Positions 37,150 to 45,950 of a DNA stretch of 64,000 nucleotides are shown piece after piece; the stretch's first letter is position 1; each line of letters opens with the position of its first letter. The DNA comes from JANMCE01 sp963791625. Its GTDB lineage: Bacteria > Actinomycetota > Acidimicrobiia > Acidimicrobiales > Ilumatobacteraceae. The stretch covers positions 62,001-126,000 of the forward strand of contig CAWBTA010000005.1 in NCBI GenBank assembly GCA_963791625.1. The letters run 5' to 3'. Made by a program: the position numbers and the translations under genes. The notes beneath the pieces are model-generated. The model saw only the letters and a program-made list of their open reading frames with translations, searched no databases and was not told the origin of the DNA.

Positions 37150-37160
37150 GCTACAGTAGC
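37150..37160. promoter_or_regulatory. Candidate operator of the Phd/PIN toxin-antitoxin operon
   Basis: GCTACAGTAGC is a palindrome with 5-bp arms around a central A. It overlaps a -10-like TACAGT (37152-37157) and ends four bases before the GTG start. Another GCTAC lies at 37141-37145, in tandem. The layout fits autorepression by the Phd-type antitoxin and a nearly leaderless message. Confidence 0.5.
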
Positions 37161-37163
37161 TTT

Positions 37164-37427
37164 GTGGAAACCATTTCGCATCGAGAATTCCGGAATAACA
37201 GTGGGCAGGTGCTGGAACGTGTTCGGCATGGCGAGACAATCGGCGTGACGAACCATGGCGAACTGGCCGCGCTGCTCGTACCGCCGAATCTCGCCAAAAT
37301 CGACCAACTTGTCGCTTCGGGCCGGGTACGTCTCGCCCGTTCTGACGCGCCGCTCGGGTTCGACGTTCGTGTCACGAACGTGCTGTCGACGGCCGACGTC
37401 CTTGCCGATCTCCGTGGTGATCGTTGA
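37164..37427 (+). CDS. Phd/YefM-type antitoxin
   Basis: An 87-residue antitoxin. The N-terminus TISHREFRNNSGQVLERVRHGE and then IGVTNHGELAALLVP form the Phd/YefM DNA-binding fold; the C-terminal third (about 55-87) would bind the toxin. The start is GTG. The stop overlaps the toxin start (TTGA). It should repress its own promoter. Confidence 0.85.
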   Translation: METISHREFRNNSGQVLERVRHGETIGVTNHGELAALLVPPNLAKIDQLVASGRVRLARSDAPLGFDVRVTNVLSTADVLADLRGDR

Positions 37428-37843
37428 TTCGATACATCGACACGTCGGCGTATCTGAAGCTTCTCGTCGAGGAAGCGGAATCGGCGACGTTGAAGGCGCA
37501 CCTTCAGGCTGCCCGTGCCGAAGGGCACCGTATTGTGTCGTCGATACTCATTGAGACTGAGTTGCGTCGGGCTGGGCATCGACTCGGGATAGCCGTTGTG
37601 GACATCGAGTCCGAACTGTCGAAACTCGACATCATCAGCATCGAGGACTCGACCTTCATCAGGGCTGGCAACTTCGCCGACCCGCTTCTTCGATCGCTCG
37701 ACGCCCTGCATCTGGCGGCAGCCATCGAATGCGCCGCAACCGCCATCTACACCTACGACGCACGCCAAGCCGTCGCCGCGCAGAATGCCGGGATACCCGT
37801 GCTGGCTCCAGGAGCGGGGTACGCAGCACCGCCACGGGCGTAA
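37424..37843 (+). CDS. PIN-domain (VapC-type) ribonuclease toxin
   Basis: A 139-residue PIN nuclease, predicted to cut RNA with Mg2+ held by conserved acidic residues. Asp6 (YIDTSAYLK), Glu near 45 (SSILIETELRR), Asp near 93 (SLDALHLAAAIE) and Asp near 111 (YTYDARQ) are the expected quartet. The start is TTG, overlapping the antitoxin stop by four bases. Its C-terminus ends just before the LLM oxidoreductase gene, which is likely a separate unit. Confidence 0.88.
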   Translation: MIRYIDTSAYLKLLVEEAESATLKAHLQAARAEGHRIVSSILIETELRRAGHRLGIAVVDIESELSKLDIISIEDSTFIRAGNFADPLLRSLDALHLAAAIECAATAIYTYDARQAVAAQNAGIPVLAPGAGYAAPPRA

Positions 37844-37852
37844 AGTCGGCAA

Positions 37853-38716
37853 ATGCGCATAGGGATCACGATGTTTCCGACGGACAAGGGCATGCAGCCA
37901 GTCGAGGTCGCGAGGGAGGCAGAGGCGCGGGGCTTTGATTCGCTCTGGTTTCCCGAGCATTCGCACATTCCGGCGTCCCGCCGCACGCCGTGGGGTGGCC
38001 GCATCGGTGCGCCCGACCTGCCGGAGGAATACTGGCGAACGCATGACCCGTTCCCCGCGCTGGCCGCTGCTGCTGCGGTAACGACCACGTTGAAGATCGG
38101 CACAGGAATCTGCCTGGTCGCCCAGCGCGACACGGTGTATCTGGCCAAGGAGGTCGCATCGCTCGACCTGTTGTCCAACGGACGTTTCCAGTTCGGCATC
38201 GGGTACGGCTGGAACCATGAGGAGATGGAGACCCACGGCGTCGACATCGCGCGGCGCCGCAAGGTGGTGCGCGAGAAGGTGCTGGCCTGCAAGGAGTTGT
38301 GGACCAAAGACGAAGCCGAGTTCCACGGTGATTACGTCAACTTCGAACCATCCTGGTCGTGGCCCAAGCCGGTCCAGAAACCCCACCCGCCTATCGTTGT
38401 CGGGGCGTCACCAACCGAGCTGCACTTTCGTCACATCATCGAGTACGGCGATGTGTGGATGCCCATCGAAGGGCGGTGGCCAATTGCAGACAAGTGGCAT
38501 GAGCTCCGTGACATGGCATCCTCATCCGGCCGGGACCCCGCCACCCTCACTCTCGGCGTGTTCGGCGCCGCCCCCACCGTGGAGCGCATCTCCCAGCTGC
38601 GGGACGTCGGCGCCTCGAACGTCGCGCTCGTGTTGCCACCCCTCGACCGAGATGCAGCTCTGGCCACGCTCGACATCTACGCCCCACTCGTCGCCGAGTT
38701 CCACACGCAGTCGTAG
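37853..38716 (+). CDS. LLM-class oxidoreductase, probably F420-dependent
   Basis: A 287-residue TIM-barrel enzyme of the luciferase-like superfamily: GITMFPTDKGMQPVEVAREAEARGFDSLWFPEHSH, and FQFGIGYGWNHEEMETHG further on. Sequence style matches the F420-dependent group common in actinobacteria; the substrate is unknown. It begins nine bases after the toxin gene and converges with the ABC ATPase gene. Confidence 0.82.
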   Translation: MRIGITMFPTDKGMQPVEVAREAEARGFDSLWFPEHSHIPASRRTPWGGRIGAPDLPEEYWRTHDPFPALAAAAAVTTTLKIGTGICLVAQRDTVYLAKEVASLDLLSNGRFQFGIGYGWNHEEMETHGVDIARRRKVVREKVLACKELWTKDEAEFHGDYVNFEPSWSWPKPVQKPHPPIVVGASPTELHFRHIIEYGDVWMPIEGRWPIADKWHELRDMASSSGRDPATLTLGVFGAAPTVERISQLRDVGASNVALVLPPLDRDAALATLDIYAPLVAEFHTQS

Positions 38717-38731
38717 AGACGCGTTGCAAGA

Positions 38732-39907
38732 TCAGGCCAAGACGCTGGGCCGCTCGGTCGAGATCCGGGCGAGGTTGTGACCGGTTCGGATGTCGAAGAG
38801 ATGCATGTGGGAAAGATCAAAGGTGAGTTCAAGCGGTTGCCAGAGATTGACGTTGCTTCCGTTCGCCATGAGGACGACCACCGTCGACGTGCGTCCACCA
38901 TCGATTTCCACGTTGGCATCCGTTTGCGTAACAGCTGACGCGTCGAAGGTGGCGTAGACATGCAGCCGTTCGCCGACGCGCTCGATGTAAGTAACACTGA
39001 CCGTCAGTGGGCCGCCGGGAGACTCGTGGAGTGTTTCGGGCCGCAGACCCAGTGCGACGGGCTGGCCGACGCGGTAACGAAGTCCGGGGAAGCGGGCCAT
39101 TGCCGCATCGTCAAGCCCAATCGTTTGTGATCCGATGCAAAGACCGATCGCGTCCGGATCACCAGTGATGACCGCGAGTACGACATTCATCTGGGGTGAG
39201 CCGAGAAACTGGGCGACGAAGATATTGACCGGGTTGGCGTAGAGCTCCATTGGCGGACCGCACTGCAAGATGCGCCCGCTGCTGATCACTGCGACACGAT
39301 CGGCCATCGTCATTGCTTCCACCTGATCGTGCGTGACATACAAGGTGGTCACTCCGAGACGACGCTGCACCGCCGTAATCACGGTGCGAGTTTCGGCACG
39401 GAGTTTTGCGTCAAGGTTGGACATTGGTTCGTCCATCAGCAGGAGTCGCGGCTCGCGAATAATGGCGCGACCAAGTGCGACCCGCTGCTGCTGGCCACCG
39501 GAAAGTCGGCCCGGATAGCGACCAAGTACATCGCTCAAGTTCAGCACCTCGGCGACTTCGCTCACGCGCTGCGCGATCGTGGCCTTGGGCACCTTGGCGA
39601 GCAACATCGGAAAGCCAATGTTCTCCGCAACCGTCATGTTGGGATAGAGCGCCGAGTTCTGAAAGGCCATGGCGATGTCACGGTCACGGGCGTCGACATC
39701 GTTCACGCGGATCCCGTCGATGAAGACGTCGCCACCAGTCACCGCCTCAAGCCCGGCCACCACCCGAAGCACCGTCGATTTGCCGCAGCCCGACGGGCCG
39801 ACCAGCACGAAGAACTCACCCTCATGAAGAGCCAGATCAAGGTCAGGCACAGCGAGAAAACCGTCCGGGTAAACCTTTTTTATCCCTTTCAGTTGCATCG
39901 TGGCCAT
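38732..39907 (-). CDS. ABC transporter ATP-binding protein, MalK/UgpC type
   Basis: A 391-residue ATPase from ATG 39907 (MATMQLKGIKKVYPDG). Walker A GPSGCGKST, signature LSGGQQQRVALGR, Walker B LLLMDEPMSNLD and the switch His in THDQVEAM are complete. A C-terminal TOBE-like regulatory region (from about 240) is the MalK type that serves sugar or glycerol-phosphate importers. No permease or binding protein is next to it, so it may serve several importers encoded elsewhere, as known for MsmK. The frame extends to 39952 but the added 15 residues are unsupported. Confidence 0.9.
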   Translation of the reverse strand: MATMQLKGIKKVYPDGFLAVPDLDLALHEGEFFVLVGPSGCGKSTVLRVVAGLEAVTGGDVFIDGIRVNDVDARDRDIAMAFQNSALYPNMTVAENIGFPMLLAKVPKATIAQRVSEVAEVLNLSDVLGRYPGRLSGGQQQRVALGRAIIREPRLLLMDEPMSNLDAKLRAETRTVITAVQRRLGVTTLYVTHDQVEAMTMADRVAVISSGRILQCGPPMELYANPVNIFVAQFLGSPQMNVVLAVITGDPDAIGLCIGSQTIGLDDAAMARFPGLRYRVGQPVALGLRPETLHESPGGPLTVSVTYIERVGERLHVYATFDASAVTQTDANVEIDGGRTSTVVVLMANGSNVNLWQPLELTFDLSHMHLFDIRTGHNLARISTERPSVLA

Positions 39908-40034
39908 CGTTCGTCTGCCATCTCCCAGCCCCGACGCACCCTGCGCCAACACTGCCGGGTCAGGGCGATTCTCTACCCGCCGACGTCGGTGCGCAAGAGC
40001 ATTGCGACCGGGTTGGAATCAGCGGGCGTCCGCC

Positions 40035-41409
40035 TTAGACACGGTCAAGCCACCAGCTGGTAACAGGCTCGTCCGGCACTTCGAAGGCCGCGTTCATGGC
40101 ACGCGCAAACGCTGGCAGGTCTCCCGCTTGCAATGGCGCGATCGCGGCGTCCCACGACCGCGACGGCAGCGGCAGGGTACGAACTTGGGTAGCGCTCAAC
40201 TTCAATGCAGACGAGCTGAGGCCGGCACCGAGATACGCGGTCGCAGCCCACGCCGATGTGCTCGGCGCCAGCAGGACGGCCAGCACCCGCCAGACATCAG
40301 ACGGGTCGATGCGGCACGATGCTGATCACCGGGACGGATGGCAGCAGGTGGCCTTCCGGGTCGGCGATCGCCTCGATCACCTTGGTCTGCGTTGCCATCA
40401 ACACCTTGGGCACCAGCCGGCTCGCCGCCCACGTTTGCAACTTCGGTGAGAGTGCTGCCAGGTCCACCCGAGGGGCGAGGTAGCGCTGCTTCGCGAACTT
40501 CGTCGGGCGTACGCCCCAGTGCGAACGCGCCACATCAATCAGGCCGCTCGTTAAGAGGGCCGGGCCCTCGACATCATCGCTCACGGCACCGACCAGGCCG
40601 TAGTACTGATCGCGGAAGTCAGCGGTAACCAGCGCAAGATCCGCGATCGTTCCGCTTGTGGTCGGCGACACGTGAGGGACGCCCGCAAGGTCGGCCACCA
40701 GGAACGACCACGACGAGCGAGCGGCCAGGTCGCCCGGCTCGTTGACGGGGGAAACCGGCTCGAACGACGGCCCGAACCAACGGCGGATGACACCCTGGCG
40801 ATGCCCGCGCCGGAAGACGGCAACGATGGTGTGCACCGCTGCGTCAAACATCGGCTCACCGGCAACCCAAAGGTCGACCAAGGCGGCGTCCGCGGCCACG
40901 GCAGCGCGGATGGGACCTGCATCACGGGTGGCCAGGATCGATTGCGGCAGCACCAACGCCACGAATCCGCCGTCGGGCCTCGCGAGACGCAGCGCCAGGG
41001 ACAAGAACAGCGCGGCGGTATCGGCATATGGCCCGCCGCCGTGAGCCGAACGGCCGCCGCGCGACGTGCGACGGGCCATCTGACCGAGGAAGGGCGGATT
41101 GCCGACCACCACATCGAAATGCGCCGCCCCCCAGTCGTGCTTGAGGGCATCGCCCTCCACGATCATGGCCGACGGCAAGGCCACCCGCGTTGCACTGACG
41201 GCGTCGGAATCGATATCGACACCGCGCAGGATGGCCCGCGGCCCCAGCTCCTCCCCAGCCGCGATGAGGAAACGGCCATCTCCACACGACGGGTCGAGCA
41301 CACGCACGGGGCCGCTGACCCGAGGCGAAAGGACGCGATCGAGCACGAAGTCCACGAGTGCTGGCGGGGTGTACCAGGCGCCGAGGCGCCGTTGCGTTTC
41401 ACGATCCAT
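40035..41409 (-). CDS. N6-adenine-type DNA methyltransferase, frameshifted near its end
   Basis: A class-gamma methyltransferase with SAM motif VLDPSCGDGRFL (about 40-51) and catalytic NPPF (about 105-108, VVVGNPPFLGQ). The first frame stops at 40297 after about 370 residues. The next 83 codons in another frame, to 40035, continue the family ending (RIDPSDVWRVLAVLLAPSTSAW, then LKLSATQVRTLPLP, a target-recognition element). The frames join if one base is removed at about 40310-40315. This type often occurs without a restriction partner. Its start lies 36 bases from the divergent coaA start. Confidence 0.82.
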
Positions 41410-41445
41410 TTCGGTGCCATTGTTACCGCCCGCTACCGTCCTGGC

Positions 41446-42360
41446 ATGGAGCGGTACATCGAGTTCAGCCGGGACGAGTGGAAAGACCTGCGCGCCGCCA
41501 CGCCGCTGACCATCCGCGAGAAGGATCTCGAAGCCCTTCGCGGTATCAACAGCGAACTCGATCTGACCGAAGTTGCCGAGATCTACCTGCCCCTGACCCG
41601 TCTGTTGAACCTGTACGTCTCAGCGACGCAAAACCTGCACCGGGTGTCGGCAACGTTTCTTGGCACCATTGCGCCGAAGGTTCCTTACGTCATTGGTGTG
41701 GCCGGGTCGGTGGCCGTCGGGAAGAGCACGTTTGCCCGTGTGCTGCAGGCGTTGCTGTCGCGGTGGCCAGATCATCCGAAGGTCGATCTGGTGACCACCG
41801 ACGGCTTCCTGCTGCCGAACTCTGTGTTGGAAGAGCGCGGCATTATGAACCGCAAGGGCTTTCCCGAAAGTTACGACGCTCGGCGCATCACCGAGTTCCT
41901 TCGCGATGTGAAGTCGGGTGTGGCCGAGGTAAACGCTCCGGTGTACAGCCACGTCGTCTACGACATTGTTGAGGGTGAGGAGATCACGGTTCGCCAGCCC
42001 GACATCTTGATCCTCGAAGGCATCAATGTGCTTCAGGTAGCACCAGGCAGCAGCGAATTCGTCAGTGACTACTTCGACTTCTCCATCTTCATCGACGCAG
42101 CTGAGGTCGATATCGAACGGTGGTACGTCAATCGATTCCTCCGGCTCCGCGACACCATCTTCCAGGACCCGAACTCGTTCTTCCGGCATTTTGCTGATCT
42201 GTCGAGGGATGAAGCCGTTGCGACTGCGAAAGGCATTTGGGCCGAGATCAATGGCAAGAACCTGGTGGAGAACATTTTGCCGACGCGCGAGCGTTCATCG
42301 CTCATCCTCCACATGGGCCCGAATCATCTGGTGACCGACGTCAGGCTCCGTAAGTTGTAG
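41446..42360 (+). CDS. coaA: Type I pantothenate kinase
   Basis: Phosphorylates pantothenate, the first and controlled step of coenzyme A synthesis. It has 304 residues. Walker A GVAGSVAVGKST is at about 90-101, with DGFLLPN, the RKGFPESYD element and the ERWYVNRF region all typical of bacterial CoaA. The start ATG 41446 gives MERYIEFSRDEW. A much longer frame from 40672 only shadows the methyltransferase. Its last 20 bases overlap the convergent HAD gene. Confidence 0.95.
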   Translation: MERYIEFSRDEWKDLRAATPLTIREKDLEALRGINSELDLTEVAEIYLPLTRLLNLYVSATQNLHRVSATFLGTIAPKVPYVIGVAGSVAVGKSTFARVLQALLSRWPDHPKVDLVTTDGFLLPNSVLEERGIMNRKGFPESYDARRITEFLRDVKSGVAEVNAPVYSHVVYDIVEGEEITVRQPDILILEGINVLQVAPGSSEFVSDYFDFSIFIDAAEVDIERWYVNRFLRLRDTIFQDPNSFFRHFADLSRDEAVATAKGIWAEINGKNLVENILPTRERSSLILHMGPNHLVTDVRLRKL

Positions 42361-43044
42361 CCAGCCAGGCCGGCAGTTCGTCCAGACCGGCGAGCGTGGG
42401 CACGTCGCCGTCATGCTCGGCATGCTCATGGCTCCACCGATGTTGCGAAGGCACATGCACCGCACGCCCACCGATCGCCAGTACGGGCAGCACGTCGGAC
42501 TTCACCGAATCGCCCACCATCACGAAACGGGCCGGTTCGACTTTCTGACGATGAAGAAAGCTGCGGTACGTCGAGGTGGTCTTGTCGCTGACAATTTCCA
42601 CGTGATCGAAGTATTCGCCCAGACCGCTGCTCTGGAGCTTTCGTTGCTGATGCAACAAATCGCCCTTCGTCACCAACACCAGCGTGTGCTCCTCGGCCAT
42701 CTGCCCAACCGCATCGAGAACACCGGGGAAGAGCTCAACCGGTGCTTCGAGCATGTCGTAGGCAAGGGTGACGATCCGATGCACTTCAATCGATGGGATG
42801 CGCCCGTCGGTCGAAACAATGGCGGTGTCGATCATGGAGATGGCGAAGCTCTTCGCGCCGAAACCCATGGTGGCCAGACGGCCAACTTCGTTTTCATGCA
42901 ACACCCGCGCAAGGTCAGTATCGGACTCGAGCCATGGTGAGACGATCTCAAAAACCGCTCCGTCGCCTGCTGGAAGTACTTCTCGCAGTGCCACAGAGTG
43001 TCGTCGGCATCGAGACCGACAAGGTCAAACGGGATGTTGCTCAC
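42341..43044 (-). CDS. HAD-family phosphatase, split by a frameshift at a T5 run
   Basis: The N-terminal frame from GTG 43044 has the HAD motif I LVGLDADDTLWHCEKYF (nucleophile Asp in DADDT). The remainder is read in another frame from about 42950, with motif II LVLVTKGD, the motif III Lys region and motif IV FVMVGDSVKSD. The frames join exactly if the run of five A (T on the coding strand) at 42950-42954 had six, giving ERFFEIVSPWLES. That is a typical homopolymer error. The restored protein is about 234 residues. Substrate unknown. Confidence 0.82.
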
Positions 43045-43179
43045 GGCGTCGCCCCAGCAGTCATTTCTTCGGTCACGGCCACATCTTCGCCCGACTCCGC
43101 TCGTGGCGACAACCATGTAGTGCCGGGTGTTACATTCACTCCTTGTGTCGCAACCAGCGACGTGATGGAGGAAACAGAC

Positions 43180-43497
43180 ATGAGTGAATACACCGACGAC
43201 GTAGCCCGCTACACCGACAGCGTCGACGAAGACGCCGTCGCTGGCATCGTAAAGCACCTCGGTATCGCCCTTCGTTCGTCCAAGGACGCTGCCCTCGTGG
43301 CGTGCTCGGATGCGTCAGAGCGCGATCGCGTGCGGGACAGCTGGCTGAAGAAGAAGCTCGGCCTCCAAGACGACGCTGCGCTTGATGCCGACGTAATGGC
43401 CGTCTGCGCCCAGATGAAAGAAGACCGCGAGAAGAGCCGCGTCACCTTCTATTACCTGCTCGCCGACAAGCACGGCAAGCTCGCCGACCTGCACTGA
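43180..43497 (+). CDS. DUF2853 family protein
   Basis: A 105-residue cytoplasmic protein. KHLGIALRSSKDAALVACSD, SWLKKKLGL and TFYYLLADKHGKL match the DUF2853 family, whose function is unknown. The start at ATG 43180 has a strong ribosome site (GGAGGAAAC). A -10-like TACATT lies at about 43130-43135. The longer frame upstream is a shadow of the HAD gene. Confidence 0.85.
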   Translation: MSEYTDDVARYTDSVDEDAVAGIVKHLGIALRSSKDAALVACSDASERDRVRDSWLKKKLGLQDDAALDADVMAVCAQMKEDREKSRVTFYYLLADKHGKLADLH

Positions 43498-43645
43498 TCG
43501 TCGTAACCGAAACCGCTTTTTCGCTGATATCTTTTCCGCAAGGGTGCTATTAGGAAGCAAGCTTCAAGAAGTTCCCTCGCCGGCAGTTTTGTCGGAGGCT
43601 GACGAGCGCGTATCTCGCGACAGCCAAGAAGGGAAGTGAAACAGC

Positions 43646-43849
43646 ATGGCAACAGGCACAGTGAAGTGGTTCAACGCCGAGAAGGGCTTCGGCTTTATCG
43701 CGCAGGACGGCGGGGGCGCCGATGTCTTTGTGCACCACAGTGCAATTCAGGCAACCGGCTACCGCAGCCTCAACGAAAACGACAAGGTCGAATTCGAGGT
43801 GACGCAGGGACCGAAGGGTCCGAACGCGGCAGACGTCCGCAAGATCTAG
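43646..43849 (+). CDS. Cold-shock protein, CspA family
   Basis: A 67-residue OB-fold RNA chaperone with RNP1 KGFGFI and RNP2 DVFVHH. The 148-base stretch before it has no gene. An extended -10-like TGCTATTAG lies at about 43545-43553, so the message would have a leader of around 85 bases, as is common for csp genes that are regulated by leader structure. The ribosome site is AAGGGAAGTG. A terminator follows. Confidence 0.96.
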   Translation: MATGTVKWFNAEKGFGFIAQDGGGADVFVHHSAIQATGYRSLNENDKVEFEVTQGPKGPNAADVRKI

Positions 43850-43861
43850 TCGACCTGGCAT

Positions 43862-43900
43862 GAGGAGACCTGCCGCGAGGCGGGTCTCCTCTCGTCGTTT
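43862..43900 (+). terminator. Rho-independent terminator after the cold-shock gene
   Basis: A 13-bp stem (43862-43874 with 43879-43891, one G-T pair), loop GCGA, then TCGTCGTTTT. Confidence 0.9.
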
Positions 43901-43917
43901 TGGCTGGACGCGTTCGA

Positions 43918-44580
43918 TCAGGCGGTAACGAGGATACGAGCACCGGCGAAGGCGCCGACACCAACGGTGCGACCGTCCATGTCGACGGTGATTGTGCCGT
44001 CAGGCGATGACGCGGTGACCCGGCCGGAGCTGCCCGGCGTGAGCGTGGCTTCCTCCAGGAATTCAAGGAGGCCGGGCGAAAACTCGAGTTCCTCGGGGAT
44101 GCGGGACACGGTGAACTGGCTGCCGACCGATAAGCCGTTGAGCGGGCGGGCGTCGGGGGCCTCGTAGAGCGAACCGGGGATGGGGTTGCCGTGCGGACAT
44201 GTGGTGGGGTCGCCCAGCACCCGGATCAGAGCGGTTTCAACCGAGTCGGAGATGACGTGCTCCCACTTGCCCGCTTCCTGGTGGGCATCGGCCCACGAGA
44301 GCCCGAGCATGTCGGTGAGAAACCGCTCGGCAAGACGATGGCGGCGTACGACCTGTTCGGCCAGGGTGGTGCCGGCCACGGTGAGCTTGATGGACCCGCC
44401 CGCTACGTCGACGAGGCCATCAATTTCAAGGCGCCGGATCATTTCGGACACAGAGGGCCGGGACAGCTTGAGCCGCTCGGCGATGCGGGCCTGAATGACT
44501 TCCAGGTCGTCCTCGGCGAGTTCAAAGATGCACTCGCAGTACTCCTCAGCTGCCGGATGCCATTCAGCCATGGCAGTCAT
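43918..44580 (-). CDS. DtxR/IdeR-family metal-dependent transcriptional repressor
   Basis: A 220-residue regulator. The N-terminal winged helix (AAEEYCECIFELAEDD, ARIAERLKLSRPSVSEMIRRL) binds DNA. The middle dimerisation and metal domain has RHRLAERFLTDMLG, HQEAGKWEHVISDSVE and CPHGNPIPG, with the expected His and Glu ligands. A C-terminal SH3-like domain is present (about 145-220), which marks the IdeR/DtxR layout rather than a short MntR. The start is ATG 44580 or 44571; the frame further upstream is unsupported. Iron is the likely ligand, but manganese is not excluded. Confidence 0.9.
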   Translation of the reverse strand: MTAMAEWHPAAEEYCECIFELAEDDLEVIQARIAERLKLSRPSVSEMIRRLEIDGLVDVAGGSIKLTVAGTTLAEQVVRRHRLAERFLTDMLGLSWADAHQEAGKWEHVISDSVETALIRVLGDPTTCPHGNPIPGSLYEAPDARPLNGLSVGSQFTVSRIPEELEFSPGLLEFLEEATLTPGSSGRVTASSPDGTITVDMDGRTVGVGAFAGARILVTA

Positions 44581-44663
44581 CCTACGACGTTCCACCAGAA
44601 TCACGGCAGGCCGACGACACATCAACCGAGTGGCGCAACGGGGCGTCGGATTACTGTTCCACC

Positions 44664-45899
44664 ATGACGCCCACAACGTTCGCCGACGTGCAGGCTGCCG
44701 CCGCGGGCCTGGCAGGGCGGGTCGTGCGAACCCCGACGGTTCGGTCCGAAACGTTGTCGGCCATCTGTGGGGCCGAGATCTGGCTGAAGTTCGAGAACCT
44801 CCAGTTCACGTCATCATTCAAGGACCGCGGTGCGTGCTGGCGGTTACTTCAGTTGTCCGCCGCCGAGCGAACCCGTGGCGTTATCGCGGTATCGGCCGGG
44901 AACCACGCCCAGGGTGTCGCCAATCACGCCCACCGCTTGGGGATTCCGGCCACGATCGTGATGCCTCGCTTCACGCCGAATGTGAAGGTCGCAGCAACCG
45001 AGGCCCTTGGAGCCACCGTCGTGCTCCACGGAGACGATCTTGCCGGGGCCATGGTCGAAGCCGAGCGCCGTCGGGTTGACGGTGACCTCGTGTTCATTCC
45101 GCCATTCGATGATCCCTGGGTGATTGCTGGTCAGGGAACGTGCGGCATTGAACTGTTTGAAGACGCGCCTGCACTGGACGTCGTTGTCGTGAGTGTCGGT
45201 GGTGGTGGCCTCATCTCGGGCATTTCTTTAGTTGCATCTGCAACTTCACCCGACACCCAGATCATCGGCGTGCAGACCGCTGGCTACCCGTCGATGGTGC
45301 GGGCACTGGCCAACGACCCAACGCCCGTGCCGGGCGGCTCTACGATCGCCGAGGGCATTGCGGTGGCCCGCGCCGGCGTCTTGACGACGCCGATCGTTCG
45401 CCAGTACGTGAGCGACGTCGTGACCGTCACCGAGGAACAGATCGAAGACGCGGTCAACCTGCTGCTGGACATCGAGAAGACTGTGAGCGAAGGGGCGGGT
45501 GCCGCTGGCCTCGCTGCCATCCTGGCCGACCCGGCGCGATTCGCCAGTAAGCGGGTAGCCATCATCGTGTGTGGCGGCAACATCGACCCGCGAGTGTTGG
45601 CCTCAATCATCATGCGCGGCCTGGTTCGGTCGGGCCGCCTGTCGCGGATGACCCTGGACCTCCCCGATCTTCCCGGCGCCCTCGCCAAGGTGGCAACGAT
45701 TGTCGGCGACATGGGCGCCAACATCGTCGAGGTGGCCCACCAGCGGCTCTTCACCGACCTGTCCGTCAAGTCCACTGCGCTTGAGCTGGCGGTGGAGACC
45801 AGAGATCGGGAGCACGCCAACCAGCTCGCGGCTGCGTTGCGCCAGGCCGGCTACCCGGCGCGCCTCAACCCTGCGTCACACGTATCTCAACCCCGGTGA
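44664..45899 (+). CDS. ilvA: Threonine ammonia-lyase (threonine dehydratase)
   Basis: PLP enzyme that turns threonine into 2-oxobutanoate, the entry to isoleucine synthesis. It has 411 residues. The PLP lysine is Lys53 in SFKDRGA, with the glycine loop SVGGGGLISG. A single ACT-type domain at about 325-405 (LDLPDLPGALAKVATIVGDMGANIVEV) is the short TdcB/IlvA2 type. The start is 44664 and lies 83 bases from the divergent DtxR-type gene. Confidence 0.92.
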   Translation: MTPTTFADVQAAAAGLAGRVVRTPTVRSETLSAICGAEIWLKFENLQFTSSFKDRGACWRLLQLSAAERTRGVIAVSAGNHAQGVANHAHRLGIPATIVMPRFTPNVKVAATEALGATVVLHGDDLAGAMVEAERRRVDGDLVFIPPFDDPWVIAGQGTCGIELFEDAPALDVVVVSVGGGGLISGISLVASATSPDTQIIGVQTAGYPSMVRALANDPTPVPGGSTIAEGIAVARAGVLTTPIVRQYVSDVVTVTEEQIEDAVNLLLDIEKTVSEGAGAAGLAAILADPARFASKRVAIIVCGGNIDPRVLASIIMRGLVRSGRLSRMTLDLPDLPGALAKVATIVGDMGANIVEVAHQRLFTDLSVKSTALELAVETRDREHANQLAAALRQAGYPARLNPASHVSQPR

Positions 45900-45950
45900 A
45901 GAGGCTGTTCGCCCCTACGTACAGGCGACGCGTCGTAGTAGTACTGCTCC

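Noticed and set aside
40672..41445. A long rightward frame leading into coaA
   Set aside because: It is antisense to the DNA methylase. The CoaA family begins at ATG 41446.
42793..43179. Upstream extension of the DUF2853 gene
   Set aside because: It shadows the HAD gene; the ribosome site GGAGGAAAC fixes the start at 43180.
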